The position numbers and the translations under genes are program-made. From contig JARGNO010000003.1 of NCBI GenBank assembly GCA_029213165.1, positions 53,980 through 117,979 of the forward strand: a stretch of 64,000 nt of DNA, in the 5' to 3' direction. A model generated the notes under the pieces. It made no database searches and had not been told where the DNA came from. It saw nothing but the letters and a program-made list of their open reading frames with translations. Positions 61,187 through 64,000 of the stretch are shown piece by piece; position 1 is the stretch's first letter, and each line of letters begins with the position of its first letter. Source of the stretch: Minwuia sp. Its GTDB lineage: Bacteria; Pseudomonadota; Alphaproteobacteria; Minwuiales; Minwuiaceae.

Positions 61187-61857
61187 TGATCCCGATTGCC
61201 GCAGAACCGTTCGAATTCCCGCTTGATCCCGCACACGCAGCACTGATCATCATCGACATGCAGCGTGATTTCCTGGAGCCGGGGGGCTTCGGTGCCGCAC
61301 TGGGCAATGACGTGACGCTGGTGCAGGCCATCGTGCCGACCGTCCGCGCCTTGCTGGATGCGGCCCGCGCGCGCGGCCTGATGATCATCCACACCCGCGA
61401 ATGCCACCGCCCCGACCTTTCCGACTGCCCCCCTGCCAAGCGTGACCGGGGTGACCCGTCACTGCGTATCGGCGATCCCGGACCCATGGGTCGCATCCTG
61501 ATCGCGGGGGAGCCGGGGGCGGAAATCGTACCCGAACTGGCCGCCCTGCCCGGCGAGCATGTCATCGACAAGCCAGGCAAGGGTGCCTTCCACGCCACCA
61601 GCCTGGGCGACATGCTGGTCGAACGCGGGATCACGCAACTGATCTTCGCGGGCGTGACGACCGAGGTCTGCGTCCAGACCACGATGCGTGAAGCCAACGA
61701 CCGGGGCTACGAATGCCTGCTGGCGGAAGATGCCACGGCCAGCTACTTTCCCGAGTTCAGGCGCGCAACCCTCGACATGATCCGCGCGCAGGGGGCCATC
61801 GTCGGCTGGACGGCTCCAACCGCCCTGATCGCCGCTGCCCTGGCACACAAGACCTGA
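61186..61857 (+). CDS. Second isochorismatase-like hydrolase, triuret hydrolase candidate
   Basis: A 223-aa paralogue of BiuH. The triad Asp24 (IIIDMQRDF), Lys129 ([10 protein letters not shown]) and Cys162 (TTEVCVQTT) is complete, with spacings of 105 and 33. It shares [15 protein letters not shown] and [10 protein letters not shown] with the BiuH motifs, but it differs in the C-terminal lid ([20 protein letters not shown]). It could be a triuret hydrolase (TrtA type, giving carboxybiuret, which decays to biuret), a second biuret hydrolase, or an enzyme for another ureide. Its start overlaps the stop of the ATPase gene by one base. Confidence 0.8.
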   Translation: MIPIAAEPFEFPLDPAHAALIIIDMQRDFLEPGGFGAALGNDVTLVQAIVPTVRALLDAARARGLMIIHTRECHRPDLSDCPPAKRDRGDPSLRIGDPGPMGRILIAGEPGAEIVPELAALPGEHVIDKPGKGAFHATSLGDMLVERGITQLIFAGVTTEVCVQTTMREANDRGYECLLAEDATASYFPEFRRATLDMIRAQGAIVGWTAPTALIAAALAHKT

Positions 61858-61873
61858 CCCGGGAGGTCCTCCG

Positions 61874-62215
61874 ATGACCGCGCCATTCAATATCCCTGAC
61901 CTGATCAACGGTGGCTGGAACAGCCTCGACTTTGCCCCGTTCCGTGAAGGCATCGAGATCGCGAAGATCATGGAGGGTGAACCGGCGCTGGCCGTGCTGC
62001 GCTACCAGCCCGGCGCCACCGTCCCGGCCCACCGCCACCCGGCCCCGGAAACCGTGCTGGTGCTGGAAGGCAGCCAGACCGACGACAATGGCCACTACCC
62101 CACCGGCACCCTGATCGTGAACACGGCGGGCAGCAGCCACAATGTCTGGTCAACGGATGGCTGCGTCGTGCTGGTGCAATGGGCCAAGCCGATCGAGTTT
62201 GCAGGAAAGGAATGA
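61874..62215 (+). CDS. Cupin-domain protein
   Basis: A 113-aa single-domain cupin. Motif 1 is HRHPAPETVLVLEGSQTDDNGHYPTGTLIVN, with the two metal-binding His and Glu of a ChrR-type cupin. Motif 2 is weaker (SSHNVWSTDGCVVLVQW). It is the last gene of operon B. Cupins in such positions are often binding or sensory proteins or small isomerases; no clear substrate is evident. A GGGAGG lies just upstream of the ATG. Confidence 0.75.
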   Translation: MTAPFNIPDLINGGWNSLDFAPFREGIEIAKIMEGEPALAVLRYQPGATVPAHRHPAPETVLVLEGSQTDDNGHYPTGTLIVNTAGSSHNVWSTDGCVVLVQWAKPIEFAGKE

Positions 62216-62258
62216 AACATGGCCGAGCGCGACCACGACTGTGAGCGCGCGAAGGCGA

Positions 62259-62795
62259 TCAGTCGAGCGTCGCCTCGGCATGTTCAGGGTCGTCCTCGTC
62301 GGGATCCGCGAGCCAACGCGCGACAAGGTGGATCAGGATGATGATCATGGCAATCGGCACGATCACCGCGATCCAGACCATGGAGATGCCCAGCGTGTCA
62401 GCAGTCAGACCAGACTGCCGCGCAAGGTAGCCCTTGGCGAATCCACCGCGCAGGCCGATGAAACAGAAGTAGATGACGGGCAGGATGAAGACGATGACCG
62501 CCGCGCTCTGAATGGCCGTCGCGAGAAGACCAAGCACGTTCGGCGCTGGCGGGAAGACGCTCTGCATCAGCACTGCGTCCGAACGGGTCTTGAAGGACAG
62601 CGTTGCACCCAGCAATCCGGTCCACACCATCATGTAGCGGGCCACATCCTCGGTCCAGATCGGCGGGGCGGAGAAGCCATAGCGCGCCACCACCTGGATC
62701 ATCACGGTCACGAACATTCCACAGACCGCGAAGACGGCAACGCGGCGCGAGACCTCGTGCAGGCCTGTGCTGAGAGCGAGAATGAAGTTCCGCAT
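62259..62795 (-). CDS. dctQ: TRAP transporter small permease (DctQ)
   Basis: A 178-aa membrane protein with four hydrophobic segments, the normal topology of DctQ. It has the family motif RYGFSAPPIWTEDVARYMMVWTGLLGATLSFKTR. It is the last gene of this minus-strand unit, after dctP. It converges on the cupin gene with a 43-base gap. Confidence 0.88.
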   Translation of the reverse strand: MRNFILALSTGLHEVSRRVAVFAVCGMFVTVMIQVVARYGFSAPPIWTEDVARYMMVWTGLLGATLSFKTRSDAVLMQSVFPPAPNVLGLLATAIQSAAVIVFILPVIYFCFIGLRGGFAKGYLARQSGLTADTLGISMVWIAVIVPIAMIIILIHLVARWLADPDEDDPEHAEATLD

Positions 62796-62861
62796 GACGG
62801 TGCCTCTCAGGTCCGAATGCCGCCGGGTCCGGCGTGTCAGCCGGGCCCGGCGTATTCCGGG

Positions 62862-63842
62862 TCAGCGGGTGCTGCTGGATATCTCGGTCCAGGCCCGGAC
62901 CGAATCCTCCGGCATCAGACCTGAATTGTAGACAGCCTTGGAGCGTTCGCGGAACAAGCCACGCTCGTCAATGCTCAGACGCTGGACAGTGACACCCTTG
63001 GCTTCAAGCTGGGCCAGGGCCAAAACCGATGCGTCGGCAAGCCAGGCGCGGTTGGCGGCATCTGCCGTATCGATGGCCTTCTCCACTGTCGCACGGTCAG
63101 CGTCCGAGAGCCCGTCGTACCACAGCTTCGAGGCAATCACGGCGCGCATCGGGATGATCACGCCGGCGTCCGAGAAGTTCCGGACGAAGTCGGTCTGGCC
63201 GAACATCACCGGCACGAAGGGCGAGTTGAGATACCCATCGATGACGCCGGTCTGCAGTCCTGCGGGTACTTCGCCCCACGGTACGATCGTCCCCGTGGAA
63301 CCCCAGGCCTGGTACATGGCGATCTGGGCGTCATCCAGCGCTCGCATCCGAAGGCTCGCCATGTCCGCAGGTTTCCGTACGACGGAATCGGTGGTGATGA
63401 TGCCGGAGGACGGACCGATGGGCACCAGCGCCAGCAGCATCACGTCCTGACCGGCGATGGCCTTGTTCACCCGCTCGAAGACCTTGCCAGCCTCCAGCGC
63501 CCGGTCCATGTGGGCGGCATCGTCAAAGATGTACGGCAGGCGGACGCCGTAGATGAACGGATCGACCTGCGCCACCGCGCGCACATCGGACAGCGAGACC
63601 TCCAGAAGGCCGGTCGATACCTGGTCGAACTTCTCCGTCTCGTTGCCAACTGAGCCGCGCGGCATTTCCCGCACTTCCATGCCGCCTGCCTTCAACACCT
63701 CTGCAAAGGCGTAGGACCAGTTGTACGAACCTGAAAGCTTCAGGTCCGGCTTGCCGTCGAGCGCGATCTTGACTTCCGCCGAGACCGTGCTCGCCGAGGC
63801 CACCATGGCGGCGAGTGCGATGGCAAGTGCTTTGAGCTTCAT
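62862..63842 (-). CDS. dctP: TRAP transporter substrate-binding protein (DctP)
   Basis: A 326-aa periplasmic protein. The Met at 63842 (MKLKALAIALAAMVASASTVSAE) gives a clean signal peptide and has AGGA upstream; the track ORF is 38 codons too long. Motifs include LRMRALDDAQIAMYQAWGSTGTIVPWGEVPAGLQTGVIDGYLNSP, in which the Arg normally binds the carboxylate of the ligand. Ligands of this family are organic acids; the actual one is unknown. Confidence 0.88.
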   Translation of the reverse strand: MKLKALAIALAAMVASASTVSAEVKIALDGKPDLKLSGSYNWSYAFAEVLKAGGMEVREMPRGSVGNETEKFDQVSTGLLEVSLSDVRAVAQVDPFIYGVRLPYIFDDAAHMDRALEAGKVFERVNKAIAGQDVMLLALVPIGPSSGIITTDSVVRKPADMASLRMRALDDAQIAMYQAWGSTGTIVPWGEVPAGLQTGVIDGYLNSPFVPVMFGQTDFVRNFSDAGVIIPMRAVIASKLWYDGLSDADRATVEKAIDTADAANRAWLADASVLALAQLEAKGVTVQRLSIDERGLFRERSKAVYNSGLMPEDSVRAWTEISSSTR

Positions 63843-63864
63843 TTTCTTTCCTCCCATTTGGACA

Positions 63865-64000
63865 TTATTCGACTGAGAATCCCGCCATGCGCGGCACGGC
63901 GAGAGTGATCTCGGGCCATTGCGCCAGAGCCAGCAGCAGCAGTATCTGGACAGCAACGAATGGCAGCGCCGTATAGGCCAGCCGCCAGTAGTTCAGCTCG
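63865..64000 (-). CDS. dctM: TRAP transporter large permease (DctM), C-terminal fragment
   Basis: The last 44 codons of a gene cut by the window end. The frame (ELNYWRLAYTALPFVAVQ, then a hydrophobic helix and NPRM-like AVPRMAGFSVE) matches the C-terminus of DctM proteins. The stop lies 23 bases before the dctP start codon, so dctM precedes dctP here. Confidence 0.75.
   Translation of the reverse strand, partial: ELNYWRLAYTALPFVAVQILLLLALAQWPEITLAVPRMAGFSVE

Noticed and set aside
62219-62344. Short ORF after the cupin gene with a good ribosome-binding site (MAERDHDCERAK...)
   Set aside because: About 41 codons, mostly antisense to dctQ and without recognisable similarity. It could be the broken start of a lost operon B gene, but that cannot be supported.
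1-64000. tRNA, rRNA, CRISPR array, insertion sequence, prophage or restriction system
   Set aside because: Coding density is near complete with metabolic and glycan genes. No repeat-spacer pattern, transposase, integrase or RNA gene was recognised by eye; a covariance-model scan was not possible.

Overview
The window is a dense, high-G+C stretch of a proteobacterial chromosome or large replicon, most likely from an alphaproteobacterium. The reasons are the HmuQ/HemP-type haem operon, the NasT/NasS pair beside an nrt-nir-nas operon, the many ATGA/GTGA/TTGA start-stop overlaps, and a biuret hydrolase very close to what I remember of the Rhizobium leguminosarum BiuH. No rRNA, tRNA, CRISPR array or insertion sequence was recognised. 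Both ends cut genes (a glycosyltransferase on the left, a TRAP large permease on the right).

Region 1 (1-26265, + strand) is a surface-polysaccharide locus. It holds GDP-mannose 4,6-dehydratase, an ABC exporter (Wzm/Wzt), about eleven glycosyltransferases, a sugar nucleotidyltransferase, an FkbM methyltransferase, a Wzy-like membrane protein and a carbamoyltransferase. Its core is a WbpB-WbpD-WbpE set for a 2,3-diacetamido-uronic acid, plus a WbpG/PseA-type amidotransferase with dedicated HisH and HisF partners. This predicts an acetamidino-sugar in the polymer. HisF has lost the catalytic Asp11 position. A second amidotransferase paralogue lacks most of the zinc-finger cysteines. Two stretches (about 2900-4300 and 22250-23150) are much more AT-rich than their surroundings, which suggests acquisition.

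Region 2 (26269-40793, - strand) is nitrate assimilation, transcribed in the order nasT, nasS, leader, nrtA, nrtB, nrtCD, a double-GAF protein, nirB, nirD, nasA, cysG. The gap before nrtA holds a clear NasT-type antitermination leader. It has two hairpins with 6-nt loops of the A1/G4 type, the second overlapping an intrinsic terminator, and all of it sits directly downstream of a sigma54-like -24/-12 element.

Region 3 (40938-46633, + strand) is haem uptake: a Fur-like palindrome over a promoter, then hmuQ, hemP, hmuR, hmuT, hmuU, hmuV.

Region 4 (46659-62215) is an organic-nitrogen island. A LysR regulator is divergent from operon A (peptide-type ABC importer plus allophanate hydrolase). Operon B follows (BMP-type ABC importer, formamidase, biuret hydrolase, a second isochorismatase-like hydrolase, a cupin). 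The two promoters share the same composite operator with identical internal spacing (GGTKCA-N5-TGAACM-N8-GAATTAATAGCAA), so one LysR protein probably controls both. The predicted chemistry is biuret (perhaps also triuret) to allophanate to ammonia and CO2, and formamide to ammonia and formate.

Region 5 (62259-64000, - strand) is a TRAP transporter in the order dctM (partial), dctP, dctQ. Nitrogen acquisition thus dominates the right-hand half of the window.
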